Counted from the stretch's first letter, positions 1 through 8,533 are shown. The stretch is DNA of 15,381 nucleotides from Candidatus Aenigmatarchaeota archaeon (GCA_026397455.1 JAPLUX010000095.1:1-15381), one strand, 5' to 3'. The notes: a model not told the origin generated them from the sequence alone. Numbers and translations: made by a program.

Positions 1-966
1 GGTAAGAATCCAAACGCCACTCTAGAATCAGTCTTCGGTAATTTCGAAAAAGAAAATGGAGTAAAAGTGAACATCGTATATTTTGATGATGCTAGATCTG
101 CTTTACTAAAAATTATAGAAGAAAAAAATAAACCAAGAGCAGATGTTATCATCGGTATCGACAATATCCTGATATTCGAAGCAAAGAAAGCAGACATTCT
201 AGAGAAATATAAACCAAGTAATCTAGACGAGATTCAACCATGGTTAATAACTACGTTAGACTCAGAAAATTTTGCCACACCTTACGATTATTCTGTCATC
301 GCTTTTGTCTACGATACTAAATACATTTCTAACAAAACCCATCCAAAGATAGAGAAATTAACGTTTAAAGATTTATTAAAAACAGAATATTCCAAACAAC
401 TGATAATAGAAGATCCAACATTGTCCAGCACTGGCATATCTTTCTTATTGTCTGAAATAACGGTTTATGAAAAGATACTGAAAGAGGATTGGATCAACTG
501 GTGGAAGACGATAAAAAAGAATGTGAGAGTAGCTCCAAGTTGGGGGCAGGCAATAAACGATTTCTGGACACCAGAATTGAACAGACATCTGTTAGTCAGT
601 TATGGGACTGATTCTGCTTACAACGTTTACTTTAATTATTCAAAGGATATGAGAACAGCTTTGACGCATGAGGATGGAAAAAATTTAGGTTGGTTACAAG
701 TTGAAGGCATAGGACTTGTAAAGAACGCTCCACATGATGAAATGGCTAGAAAGTTCATAGACTATTTCTTAAGCACTAAAGTTCAAGATCAGATTCCAAC
801 AAACAACTGGATGTATCCTGCGAACAAGAACGCAAAATTGGATGAATCTTACTCTTATGCTATAGACCCAACCAAAGTAGATATACTGAATAATTATATG
901 ACACCACAAGAAATAGAGACTAATTATGAAAATTGGCTGACTACTTGGAAGAACATCATGGCTTAG
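1..966 (+). CDS. thiB: Thiamine-binding ABC transporter substrate-binding protein, ThiB-like (5' end outside window)
   Basis: The frame is open from base 1, so the gene begins upstream; 321 codons plus stop are visible. The GTG at 67 lies inside the conserved N-lobe and is not a start. ThiB-family proteins capture thiamine or its phosphates outside the membrane and deliver them to ThiP. Family resemblance is seen in PYDYSVIAFVYDT (visible codons about 94-106), the DPTLSSTGISFL segment (about 138-149), WGQAINDFW (about 181-189), YGTDSAYN (about 201-208) and IPTNNWMYP near the end (about 265-273), which resembles the ThiB C-terminal ligand-pocket region. The signal or lipobox is not visible. 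The 3' end overlaps the convergent pyrophosphokinase gene by 11 bases. Related iron or spermidine binders are less likely because of the WMYP segment and the thiamine-related neighbours. Confidence 0.85.
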   Translation, partial: GKNPNATLESVFGNFEKENGVKVNIVYFDDARSALLKIIEEKNKPRADVIIGIDNILIFEAKKADILEKYKPSNLDEIQPWLITTLDSENFATPYDYSVIAFVYDTKYISNKTHPKIEKLTFKDLLKTEYSKQLIIEDPTLSSTGISFLLSEITVYEKILKEDWINWWKTIKKNVRVAPSWGQAINDFWTPELNRHLLVSYGTDSAYNVYFNYSKDMRTALTHEDGKNLGWLQVEGIGLVKNAPHDEMARKFIDYFLSTKVQDQIPTNNWMYPANKNAKLDESYSYAIDPTKVDILNNYMTPQEIETNYENWLTTWKNIMA

Positions 967-1597
967 TTTTTATTACTAACAAACTTCCTTTTTTGAAATT
1001 TATGGTTGCTGTATTTTTTGTTAAGACATTACTTATACCAAGAGTATCAAAGATCTTTATTTTTCCGTTATTAAGTTCATACTTCAACCCCTTTGTTTTA
1101 ATTTTGTTAACTTCTTGGGTCAACGATATAAATGAGACTATATCTCCTATTTTACCACGGATTTTTCCTGAATTTTTTATCAAGAATATTTCGTTGTACT
1201 CATCTATGATTTTACTTTCGATTCCTCTTTCAGTCAGCATCTGTAAAAGAAATACATTGGCAAGTACATGGTCTAACCTATCACCGAAAACACACAGAAT
1301 AAGAACTTCCTTAAAACCCAATTTCATAACTAATTCTACAGCAATCTGCATGTCAGTCTTATCTTTCTCTCGATTATATCTTATGATTTCAACGCCTTTC
1401 TTCAGAAAATATTCTTGTGTTGGTTTATCCAAAGAATCCAAATCACCGATTATCATTCTAGGAACAATGTTCAACTTTTTAGCATGTTTTGAACCACCAT
1501 CGACACAGATGATGTAATCGGTTTTTTTAATCAATTTCCTATAGAACCTCTTGTTCTTCATTTTTCCGTTAGAAATTATAACTGCCCTTTTTTTCAT
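956..1597 (-). CDS. Thiamine pyrophosphokinase
   Basis: Transfers pyrophosphate from ATP to thiamine, giving thiamine diphosphate. The 213-residue length matches the bacterial/archaeal family (COG1564). Visible motifs are CVDGGSKH (31-38), the acidic GDLDSLD (51-57), KDKTD (78-82) and GDRLDH (105-110), which form the catalytic alpha/beta domain. The C-terminal ~80 residues would be the beta-sandwich that binds thiamine. I chose the ATG at 1597 because it gives the typical MKKRAVIISNG start and has AGTGA a few bases upstream; GTG (1606) and TTG (1618) extensions are open but less likely. The gene is antisense between thiB and the permease, converging on thiB and diverging from thiP. It would convert imported thiamine directly, bypassing thiamine monophosphate and ThiL. 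Confidence 0.9.
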   Translation of the reverse strand: MKKRAVIISNGKMKNKRFYRKLIKKTDYIICVDGGSKHAKKLNIVPRMIIGDLDSLDKPTQEYFLKKGVEIIRYNREKDKTDMQIAVELVMKLGFKEVLILCVFGDRLDHVLANVFLLQMLTERGIESKIIDEYNEIFLIKNSGKIRGKIGDIVSFISLTQEVNKIKTKGLKYELNNGKIKIFDTLGISNVLTKNTATINFKKGSLLVIKTKP

Positions 1598-1622
1598 GTC
1601 ATTCACTTTTGATTTCAAAGAG

Positions 1623-1631
1623 TTAATATTT
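1623..1631. promoter_or_regulatory. Possible shared TATA-like box for divergent thiP and pyrophosphokinase
   Basis: Only 53 bases separate the two divergent start codons. TTAATATTT sits about 20-28 bases upstream of the thiP ATG and about 26-34 bases upstream of the pyrophosphokinase ATG; its AATATT core is palindromic, so it reads the same on both strands. This is the expected distance for an archaeal box A with a leaderless or near-leaderless transcript. There is no room for a thiamine diphosphate riboswitch. Weak evidence in such AT-rich DNA. Confidence 0.3.
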
Positions 1632-1650
1632 TTCTTAATAAACTATTTAT

Positions 1651-3300
1651 ATGAAACTTCAATCAATCCCGATCCTTTTGTTCGGTTTAATTTCAATAAT
1701 ATTCCTAACAATATTCTTCTATTACCCATTTTTTTCAATATTAAAAGATGCTTTTTCTGCAGGAGAAAACATCATAAAAGGTATAACAGACTCAACGAAT
1801 TTAGACGTATGGAAGTTTACGTTCTTAGAAGCAACTTTATCGACAATACTTACTTTGGTTATCGGTTTGCCTGCTGGTTACATATTCGGAAAGTATAATT
1901 TCCCTTTGAAAAGATTTTTCTTATCATTCTTAACAGTTCCTTTTGTTTTACCCGGAGTTTTTGTAGCATTAGGTGTCATAACTGTCTTAGGTCCTAATGG
2001 ATTGATTTCAACGGTTTTGAATTTGACAATATCGGAATCTGTAGCATTCGGATGGATTGGTATTCTGTATGCTCATGTGTTTTATAACATTCCATTGATG
2101 ATTCATTGGGTTTCATTTTCCATCAGACAATCTGATCCAGACATAGAAGAAGTAGCAAGATCTCTCGGAAGCAAGGGTTGGCACAAGTTCAGAAGGATAA
2201 CTCTTCCTACGATTCTTCCTGGAATAATAGTAGCATCTCTTCTAACATTCATATTCTGCTTTCTGAGTTATTCTGTAGTTGCTATACTAGGTGGAATCAG
2301 TTTAAGGACGATGGAAGTCAATATCGCGTCTACTTACAAGACGTTCCCAATGACAGGAAAATCGATGGCTGCTTCTCTGGCTCTTTTACAATTTCTGATA
2401 ATGATAGTTTTCGTTTATCTTTACATGAGAAGTTTAAAGTCGATGACAGAGAAAAGAAAGGTCGGTCGATCGGAAACATTAAAAAAGTTACCAGAACTCT
2501 CAAAGAGTTCGATTAAAAATTTAATGATAATTTATTTAACATTCCTATTTTTGTTTGACGCATTCATTTTCATTGGTATCTTTAACAAATCACTGAGAGA
2601 TTCATACACAAACGTTTTCACGTTTAACAATTTCATATCAGTTTTTTCTTTCATTCCTAACAGGTTCTTGGGGGTTGAACCTTATAGAGCCATTTTCAAT
2701 TCGTTGTTCTTTGCATTATCATCAGTCTATATAACTAGCGTTCTTGCTGTTGGAGCGTTGTTGTTGAGAGAGAAACTCAGTAAAAGAATGTTAATAATTC
2801 TTGATACTTTCATCTTCTTGCCAGTTGCCGCTTCTTCTATAACTTTAGCATTGGGTATGGTTAGAGGTTTTAACACGTTGAATATTTTTTACACGGATGT
2901 ATGGTTTTTCATAATCGTAGCACATTCGATAATCGGGTTTCCGTTCATAATGAGAGCATTTTCTAACGCAAGAGATAGGGTCGACCCAGATTTAGTCGAT
3001 ACTTCTAGGAGTCTAGGGTCGAATAGACTAGAGACATTACTCAGAGTTGAAATCCCGTTGATGCTACCGACGATTATAGTAGGTATGGTTTTTACTTTCT
3101 CATTAAGTATCGGTGAATTTACTGCGACTAACTTTCTTTGGGAACCTCAAGCTACTACCATGCCAGTCGCTATTTACAGGTTCATATCGATGAGACAATG
3201 GGGACCAGCATCAGCGATGAGCGTTATACTGGCTTTAGTTTGTTTTGTTTCATTCTTGATTATTTATCGATTATCAGAAGAAGGAACAGGAATATTTTAA
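1651..3300 (+). CDS. thiP: Thiamine ABC transporter permease, ThiP-like, two fused permease domains
   Basis: A 549-residue polytopic membrane protein with two tandem binding-protein-dependent permease domains, the architecture of ThiP and of iron (FbpB) permeases. Each half carries a cytoplasmic EAA loop that contacts the ATPase: EEVARSLGS at about 166-174 and VDTSRSLGS at about 449-457, both followed by a conserved Pro-rich LP/IP..LP segment. About a dozen hydrophobic segments are visible, beginning at residues 8-30. The assignment to thiamine rests on the ThiB-like protein and pyrophosphokinase next door, since ThiP and FbpB are hard to separate by sequence. No ATPase gene follows; the next gene is mre11. 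The start is ATG 1651 with no Shine-Dalgarno site, suggesting leaderless initiation. Confidence 0.85.
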   Translation: MKLQSIPILLFGLISIIFLTIFFYYPFFSILKDAFSAGENIIKGITDSTNLDVWKFTFLEATLSTILTLVIGLPAGYIFGKYNFPLKRFFLSFLTVPFVLPGVFVALGVITVLGPNGLISTVLNLTISESVAFGWIGILYAHVFYNIPLMIHWVSFSIRQSDPDIEEVARSLGSKGWHKFRRITLPTILPGIIVASLLTFIFCFLSYSVVAILGGISLRTMEVNIASTYKTFPMTGKSMAASLALLQFLIMIVFVYLYMRSLKSMTEKRKVGRSETLKKLPELSKSSIKNLMIIYLTFLFLFDAFIFIGIFNKSLRDSYTNVFTFNNFISVFSFIPNRFLGVEPYRAIFNSLFFALSSVYITSVLAVGALLLREKLSKRMLIILDTFIFLPVAASSITLALGMVRGFNTLNIFYTDVWFFIIVAHSIIGFPFIMRAFSNARDRVDPDLVDTSRSLGSNRLETLLRVEIPLMLPTIIVGMVFTFSLSIGEFTATNFLWEPQATTMPVAIYRFISMRQWGPASAMSVILALVCFVSFLIIYRLSEEGTGIF

Positions 3301-3327
3301 AAGAATAAAATATCATCTAAAAATAGT

Positions 3328-3336
3328 TTAAGATAC
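3328..3336 (+). promoter_or_regulatory. Possible TATA-like box of the mre11-rad50 operon
   Basis: TTTAAGATA lies 19-27 bases upstream of the preferred mre11 ATG (3355). No Shine-Dalgarno site precedes that ATG, which fits a leaderless transcript. Supported only by spacing and composition. Confidence 0.3.
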
Positions 3337-3354
3337 AATATACTCTTGAATCTT

Positions 3355-4620
3355 ATGAAAATTTCCATTCTTTCTGATTTCCATTTTGGTTACGGTTGGA
3401 ATACAAAACTAGAAGAAGATAGCTACCAGAATGCACAAGAAGCTATATCTAAGTGTTTAGATTCAGATTTGATATTAATAGCAGGTGACATATTCGATTC
3501 AATAACTCCTAGAACAGAGACTTTAGCCAAAGCTTTGAAAGTACTATCCAAACCTTTATTGACTGAAAATAAAGGTGCCAAACTAATAAAAACTATAAAC
3601 AAAAACTTGCCAGAAATTTCTAGTAGAACTCTATCCGGTATACCAGTTTTAGCTTTACACGGAACTCACGAGAGAAGGACTAAAGAACAAACTAATACGA
3701 TAGAAGCTCTAGAACAAACAGGTTTTCTGATTCATTTACATTGTAACGGTTTAACATTTGAGAAAGATGGACAAAAAGTTGCAATCCAAGGAATGTCTGG
3801 TGTTCCGGAAAGATACGCAAAAGATGTTCTGAATAAATGGGATCCAAAACCAGAAGAAGATTGTTATAACATCATGATGCTACATCAAAGTATAGAGCCA
3901 TACGTTTATTCTCCTTTAGACCCACCATCTCTCAACCTTTCAAACTTGCCTAAAGGATTTGATTTAATCATTGATGGTCATGTTCATGAAAAGGATTTAA
4001 CGAAAATAGATGGTACGACACTTCTGTTACCTGGAAGCACGATAATCACCCAGTTGAAAAAGGAAGAAGCTGATGTTCAAAAAGGGTTCTATCAGGTTGA
4101 AATAGAGAAAGAAGTAAAAATTAATTTTGTACCCTTAGAAAACAACAGAAAATTCTTTTACGATGAGATTGAAATTAAACCAAATGTGACCATCAGAGAA
4201 CAGATAGAAGAAAATATAAGCAAGACACTCGATCAGGGTTTTAAGAAAATTCCTATAATTAAAATGAAATTGATTGGAAAAGAAACCAGTGTCATCGATA
4301 AAGAACTCAGAGAAATAGAGAAAAAATATTCTGATAAGGCAATCATCTACTTCTCCAAAGAATTGGAATCTCCAGAGATGACAAGAAAAATTGAACTATT
4401 AAAAAACTTGAGAGAAAGAAAATTATCTATCGAAGAAATGGGGTTGCAGATATTGAAAGACAATCTAAAAGATATGAAATTTAGTTCAACTTTTGATAGT
4501 GACAGTGCATTCAGATTACTGAGTGAAGGAGAGACAGAAAAAGCATTCGATATCTTGATTGGTAAACAAACTACCCTAACACAATTAATGAAGAGTGAGG
4601 GTTATGATAACAAAGATTAA
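3355..4620 (+). CDS. mre11: DNA double-strand break repair nuclease Mre11
   Basis: Mn-dependent exo/endonuclease that, with Rad50, processes DNA ends at double-strand breaks. At 421 residues it carries the calcineurin-like phosphoesterase motifs in order: SDFHFG with D8 and H10; GDIFD (44-48); HGTHE (102-106), where the usual GNHD/E is replaced by the GTHE variant; LHQ (176-178); and GHVH (208-211). A capping domain follows, and the C-terminal helical region would bind Rad50 coiled coils. I chose ATG 3355 because it gives the compact MKISILSDFHFG start; a TTG at 3346 would add three residues. The 3' end overlaps rad50 by 17 bases, indicating translational coupling. In many archaea HerA and NurA genes are adjacent; neither flanks this pair directly. 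Confidence 0.93.
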   Translation: MKISILSDFHFGYGWNTKLEEDSYQNAQEAISKCLDSDLILIAGDIFDSITPRTETLAKALKVLSKPLLTENKGAKLIKTINKNLPEISSRTLSGIPVLALHGTHERRTKEQTNTIEALEQTGFLIHLHCNGLTFEKDGQKVAIQGMSGVPERYAKDVLNKWDPKPEEDCYNIMMLHQSIEPYVYSPLDPPSLNLSNLPKGFDLIIDGHVHEKDLTKIDGTTLLLPGSTIITQLKKEEADVQKGFYQVEIEKEVKINFVPLENNRKFFYDEIEIKPNVTIREQIEENISKTLDQGFKKIPIIKMKLIGKETSVIDKELREIEKKYSDKAIIYFSKELESPEMTRKIELLKNLRERKLSIEEMGLQILKDNLKDMKFSSTFDSDSAFRLLSEGETEKAFDILIGKQTTLTQLMKSEGYDNKD

Positions 4621-6973
4621 ACTGAAAAATTTTCGTTCGCATCAAGACTCGGAGTTCGATTTCTCTAGTGGGATCAATGCCTTAGTGGGAATAGTTGGTA
4701 GCGGTAAATCCACAGTAATGAACGCATTATCCTTTGGTCTATTCGGAACTTTTCCAGACCTTCAAGCGAAAAAACTTAAACTTGACGATTTTATAATGAA
4801 CAAACCTTCTTTACAAGATACAGCAGAAGTTGAAGTCGATTTTACTGTTGACGAAAAGACTTATTCTGTCATGAGAACTGTTGAACGTGGTAAAGGCACG
4901 ACTTATTCCGAGATAAGAGAAGGTGATAAACTTCTAGATGCACCGAACACACAGAGAGTCACTGAATTAGTCGAGAAAATATTGAAAGTGAATTATGAAT
5001 TGTTCTCCAAAGCAATCTATTCCGAACAGAACGCATTAGATTATTTCTTGACTTTGCCACGTGGAGAAAGGATGAAGAGAATAGACAACCTCTTGATGAT
5101 AGACAAGTTTGAGAAAGCAAGATCCTCAGCAGTTTCACTCATGAATAAATTTGTCGAAAGAAAATTAGGTCAACAAACTGTGATCGAACAGACGGATATA
5201 GGGAAACTGAAAAAATTCGTTAATGAATTAGCTCAAGATTTAGATAAGATGAGAAAAGACAAATTAGAGATTTCAGCAGAAGTAGAGATGATGAACAAAC
5301 AAAAGAGTGAAATGGAATTTGATTTGCATAAACTAGAGCAACTGAACAAAGATTTGAATTATTTTAAAGAACAAGGGAAATCTGTCGAATCAGCGATAGA
5401 AGAAAATAAGGAATTCATAAATGAGATTGAGAACCTGTTGAAAGGTAGAACACGTCAGGATATAGAGAATAACATAAAAGAATTTTCTAAGAAGATTGGA
5501 GAACTTAATAATGTCTTGACTGAGAAAAGGAATGAACAAGAAAAATTGACAGAGTTGATTTCCGAATCTAGGACTAAGATAGAATTCTTGGAAAACGACA
5601 AGATGAGAAAACTAGAATCAGACATATCGAAAAAACTTTCTATAAAAGAGATGGCAGATGAGATAAAGAAGAACTATGGCGACAAACCATTGGAAAAAAT
5701 GAATAAAGAAAAAAATGAACTGAACGAATTAGTCAAGAAATTATCTTCACTCAACACGATGTTATCAGAGACAAAAGATATACTCAATAGAATTCATGAG
5801 TTGAAAGATTCTTGTCCAATTTGTCGCTCAAAACTCACAGATGAAAAGAAAAAACGTTTGATAAATGACCATAAGGAAAAAATCGAGAAAATCGAGAAAG
5901 AAATCAAAACCCTTGAAAAAGAAAAACAATTGAAAGATGAAAGTTTCAAATCCATAGAAGAAGTCGTTGATAAGTTTAAGCATTTCTCGATTGAGGTTGA
6001 AGGTCTTGACGAATTAGAGAAACAGTTGAAAGAATTGAAGAAACTTTATTCTAAATCTATCAAAACAATGGAAGTTTACCAAAAAGATTTGAATAAAATT
6101 AAAGTTGATATTTCGAACTTACAGAAAGAAATTGAGAAAAATAGAAACGATGAAAACAATTTAGCTTTGCTCTATTCAAGAACTTCTGAGGTTGATAATA
6201 AAAAATCACGTCTAAGCTACTTGAATTCTAGAATTGAGGATGTGAGGATGAAGATTACTGAGATAAACAAACAACTGAAAGATCAAGACATAGGAAAAAT
6301 CAGAAAAGAATTCACTGAACTTGTTAGTAAAAAATCTGAGTATGAAGAACGGTTGAAAAATTTAACACAATCATTGAAAGAAAAAGAAACAAGAAAAACA
6401 GAGGAAGAAGAAAAAATCAAAACGATTGAAAAACAAAAATCTGAGATAATTAGACTAGAGAAAATAATCAACGACTTGAAAATTTTTGAAAAAGCCCTAG
6501 AACAAACACAGGTTGAGTTAAGGACAGAATTCATCGATGCTGTCAATTATACGATGAGTGAAATATGGCCTAACTTGTATCCTTATGAAGACTTCATTAG
6601 CATAAGTTTGAACATTGAATCCGGTGATTATGTTTTGCAACTGAGAGATCGTATGGAAAGATGGGTTAATGTCGATGGGGTTGCATCTGGTGGTGAACGT
6701 TCTATTGCATGTCTAGCTTTGAGGATTGCTTTTTCACTTGTTTTAGCCCCACAATTGAGATGGTTAGTCCTTGACGAGCCTACTCACAACTTAGACAAAA
6801 GAGCCATAGAAGATTTAGCCGAAACACTCAGAACAAGGATAGGGACTTTCGTTGATCAAGTCTTCCTTATAACTCATGAAGAAGGGTTAGAAGAAGCAGT
6901 TACAGGAAACTTATACAGATTAGAAAGAGAAAAAAGGAAAGATGAATCGACTAGAATTTTGAAACCATCTTAA
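4604..6973 (+). CDS. rad50: DNA double-strand break repair ATPase Rad50
   Basis: SMC-like ABC ATPase, partner of Mre11; ATP binding opens and closes the complex and controls nuclease access to DNA ends. The 789 residues show the N-terminal Walker A GIVGSGKST (29-37), a Q-loop region around YSEQNALDYF, a long charged coiled coil, the zinc hook CPIC (C404 and C407, almost mid-protein), a returning coiled coil, the ABC signature ASGGERS (about 694-700), Walker B WLVLDEP (720-726) with D-loop HNLD, and the switch histidine in FLITHEE. All key residues are intact. ATG 4604 is preferred, with GAGG/AGTGA just upstream; a GTG at 4595 would add three residues. The gene starts inside the end of mre11. 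Confidence 0.95.
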   Translation: MITKIKLKNFRSHQDSEFDFSSGINALVGIVGSGKSTVMNALSFGLFGTFPDLQAKKLKLDDFIMNKPSLQDTAEVEVDFTVDEKTYSVMRTVERGKGTTYSEIREGDKLLDAPNTQRVTELVEKILKVNYELFSKAIYSEQNALDYFLTLPRGERMKRIDNLLMIDKFEKARSSAVSLMNKFVERKLGQQTVIEQTDIGKLKKFVNELAQDLDKMRKDKLEISAEVEMMNKQKSEMEFDLHKLEQLNKDLNYFKEQGKSVESAIEENKEFINEIENLLKGRTRQDIENNIKEFSKKIGELNNVLTEKRNEQEKLTELISESRTKIEFLENDKMRKLESDISKKLSIKEMADEIKKNYGDKPLEKMNKEKNELNELVKKLSSLNTMLSETKDILNRIHELKDSCPICRSKLTDEKKKRLINDHKEKIEKIEKEIKTLEKEKQLKDESFKSIEEVVDKFKHFSIEVEGLDELEKQLKELKKLYSKSIKTMEVYQKDLNKIKVDISNLQKEIEKNRNDENNLALLYSRTSEVDNKKSRLSYLNSRIEDVRMKITEINKQLKDQDIGKIRKEFTELVSKKSEYEERLKNLTQSLKEKETRKTEEEEKIKTIEKQKSEIIRLEKIINDLKIFEKALEQTQVELRTEFIDAVNYTMSEIWPNLYPYEDFISISLNIESGDYVLQLRDRMERWVNVDGVASGGERSIACLALRIAFSLVLAPQLRWLVLDEPTHNLDKRAIEDLAETLRTRIGTFVDQVFLITHEEGLEEAVTGNLYRLEREKRKDESTRILKPS

Positions 6974-6980
6974 CGGATTA

Positions 6981-6992
6981 ATTTTTATCTTA
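6981..6992 (+). promoter_or_regulatory. Possible TATA-like box before the DNRLRE surface protein gene
   Basis: ATTTTTATCTTA lies 20-31 bases upstream of the GTG start at 7012, in the 38-base gap after rad50. The gap has no Shine-Dalgarno site. The T5 run here could equally be part of a rad50 termination tract. Confidence 0.25.
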
Positions 6993-7011
6993 AAAAACAG
7001 AAATTAAGATT

Positions 7012-8532
7012 GTGAGAATAAAACAGATTGCCGCAATTATACTAATTTTCATATCCTTTTCTTTATTCATAACATTTTCTCGAAGAATGACTGGTAAAGT
7101 TTCTCTTCCTATTAGTGAAATGAGTAATCCTGATTACATTCCAGGTGTTATTACTATAAACATCACTGAGGATACTTGGATAGGGGCCAATGCTCTTGCT
7201 GGTGGTGGTAATTTATGTCAAATTTACCCATGCGAAAATGGAGAGAAATATTGTGAGAAAAGTTGTATTTTTGCTCATACAAGTTGTGGTCAAAATTACT
7301 ACGGAGATTATCTTTATGTAGACCATCCTAGTAGTACAAGTAGTAGTTCATGTGGTCAACAATATGATGACAAACGTACGTATCTATGGTTCAACCTATC
7401 TGAAGGAAGGACAGCAAACGGAAATTATCTAGATATACCTTGGTATCTCATAAAGAACGCAACGATAAAAATATGGGTCAACAGTGCAAATTGCGGTTCT
7501 AACAATGTTACTTTAAGACCTGTTTTACCGAATGAAAATAAAAATACTACTAATACAACTATCCACAATCTGATTTGGAATGATCACTATTATTATGTAT
7601 CTGGTGAGCATTATACAGAAAATACTGCTGATAAAAATACAACATATTTTGGGTTAGATATTCAAAAAATGTGTCCTACAGCTAACACAATGAGTGAATG
7701 GAATATAACAGATTATGTGATCAACCAAACTATGTATGGGAATGATTTATTCGTTCAATTATCAGCATTAGCTGGCTCTAGTTGGTCTGTGAATTTTTCT
7801 AGCAAAGAAAACACGAATGAATCTCAGAGAGCATACTTGCAGATAGAACTAAACCCTACATCGTGTGGGGATGGTTACTGTACACCTTTGAATGAAACTG
7901 TTGGGAACTGTCAACAGGATTGTGGGTCTATTAATTATATAGAAGTGAATGGCACTAATTTTACTCTATCACAAGTCATTAATATAACTGGTTGGTCGGG
8001 TAATCTCAGTTCTGAAACTTATCTTTGGAATGATTATAATGGTACATTTCAACCAATGTTACCGAACGGAACTGGAACTCAAACAAATATAACTCTATCT
8101 TCTAACTTGAATACAGGGAATTATACTGTATACTGTAATTCTACCTGGAACTTAACTTTATCTTCAAAAAAATTTACTGTTGTAACAACAACTACGACAA
8201 CAACTACTATAGAATCATCAGCACCACCGCCAAGTGGCGGTGGTGGGGGAGGCGGGGGTTCAATTAAAACAAATACAACAACTACCACAATTATAACCAC
8301 AACCACAATCATCCCAACAACCACAACAACAACTGTTCAAATCACAACCACAACAACAATCCCAGCTAAAGTTCCATTAAAGATTTTGGGAAATAAAATG
8401 CCTTTCTGGATAATCGGAATAACCATCCTAATTTTGGTTATTATCGTTGTAATAATTTTTGTCATCAGAAGAAGAGAAAAAACAACGGTTGTTGATCTTA
8501 AACTAGATGATTATGGGTATGATTACGGGTAA
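7012..8532 (+). CDS. Membrane-anchored surface protein with DNRLRE-like domain, Cys motif, Thr/Gly linker and C-terminal anchor
   Basis: A 506-residue secreted protein. In order it shows: an N-terminal hydrophobic signal (about 6-22) beginning MRIKQI; a DNRLRE-like carbohydrate-associated beta domain (about 48-280), recognised by the DTWI start, YLWFNLS, W-rich middle and an ending with FSS.E..RAYLQIEL; a Cys-rich insert in its N-terminal part (C69, C74, C81, C85, C92, C114); a CGDGYC...C...C module (C285, C290, C300, C304); an Ig-like beta domain (about 307-390); poly-Thr and Gly8 linkers (392-450); and a transmembrane anchor (about 465-486) followed by RRREK. It carries more than 20 N-X-S/T sequons, so heavy N-glycosylation is likely. 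It probably stands on the cell surface with a short cytoplasmic tail ending DYGYDYG. The ligand is unknown. GTG start, no Shine-Dalgarno site. Confidence 0.75.
   Translation: MRIKQIAAIILIFISFSLFITFSRRMTGKVSLPISEMSNPDYIPGVITINITEDTWIGANALAGGGNLCQIYPCENGEKYCEKSCIFAHTSCGQNYYGDYLYVDHPSSTSSSSCGQQYDDKRTYLWFNLSEGRTANGNYLDIPWYLIKNATIKIWVNSANCGSNNVTLRPVLPNENKNTTNTTIHNLIWNDHYYYVSGEHYTENTADKNTTYFGLDIQKMCPTANTMSEWNITDYVINQTMYGNDLFVQLSALAGSSWSVNFSSKENTNESQRAYLQIELNPTSCGDGYCTPLNETVGNCQQDCGSINYIEVNGTNFTLSQVINITGWSGNLSSETYLWNDYNGTFQPMLPNGTGTQTNITLSSNLNTGNYTVYCNSTWNLTLSSKKFTVVTTTTTTTTIESSAPPPSGGGGGGGGSIKTNTTTTTIITTTTIIPTTTTTTVQITTTTTIPAKVPLKILGNKMPFWIIGITILILVIIVVIIFVIRRREKTTVVDLKLDDYGYDYG
8185..8358 (+). repeat. 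Low-complexity ACN (Thr) tracts flanking a GGN (Gly8) tract
   Basis: Eight consecutive Thr codons (8185-8208), then APPPS, eight Gly codons (8236-8259), then further ACA/ACC/ACT runs to 8358. These encode an extended, probably O- and N-glycosylated stalk that holds the external domains away from the membrane. A shorter Thr tract of the same kind is at about 14124-14162 in another surface protein. Confidence 0.8.
8222..8245. repeat. GC-rich perfect inverted repeat inside coding sequence
   Basis: CACCACCGCC (8222-8231) and GGCGGTGGTG (8236-8245) are exact reverse complements separated by AAGT, giving a 10-bp stem with a 4-base loop. It is strikingly GC-rich in an AT-rich window. It encodes the PPPS-Gly junction; Pro (CCN) and Gly (GGN) codons are complementary, so part of the structure is a by-product of the protein sequence. 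Confidence 0.8.
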
Positions 8533-8533
8533 A

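Noticed and set aside
933..1517. Long open frame on the + strand opposite the pyrophosphokinase
   Set aside because: Its translation is low-information and hydrophobic, while the minus strand carries clear pyrophosphokinase motifs; it is an antisense shadow.
1598..1650. Thiamine diphosphate riboswitch upstream of thiP
   Set aside because: The gap is only 53 bases, far too short for the THI-box fold, and no CUGAGA or equivalent core is present.
6283..6546. Minus-strand open frame inside rad50
   Set aside because: Ser/Phe-rich complement of coiled-coil codons with no recognisable domain or start signal.
8121..8324. Minus-strand frame reading as poly-Val and poly-Pro
   Set aside because: It is the complement of the Thr and Gly codon runs in the surface protein, with no independent support.
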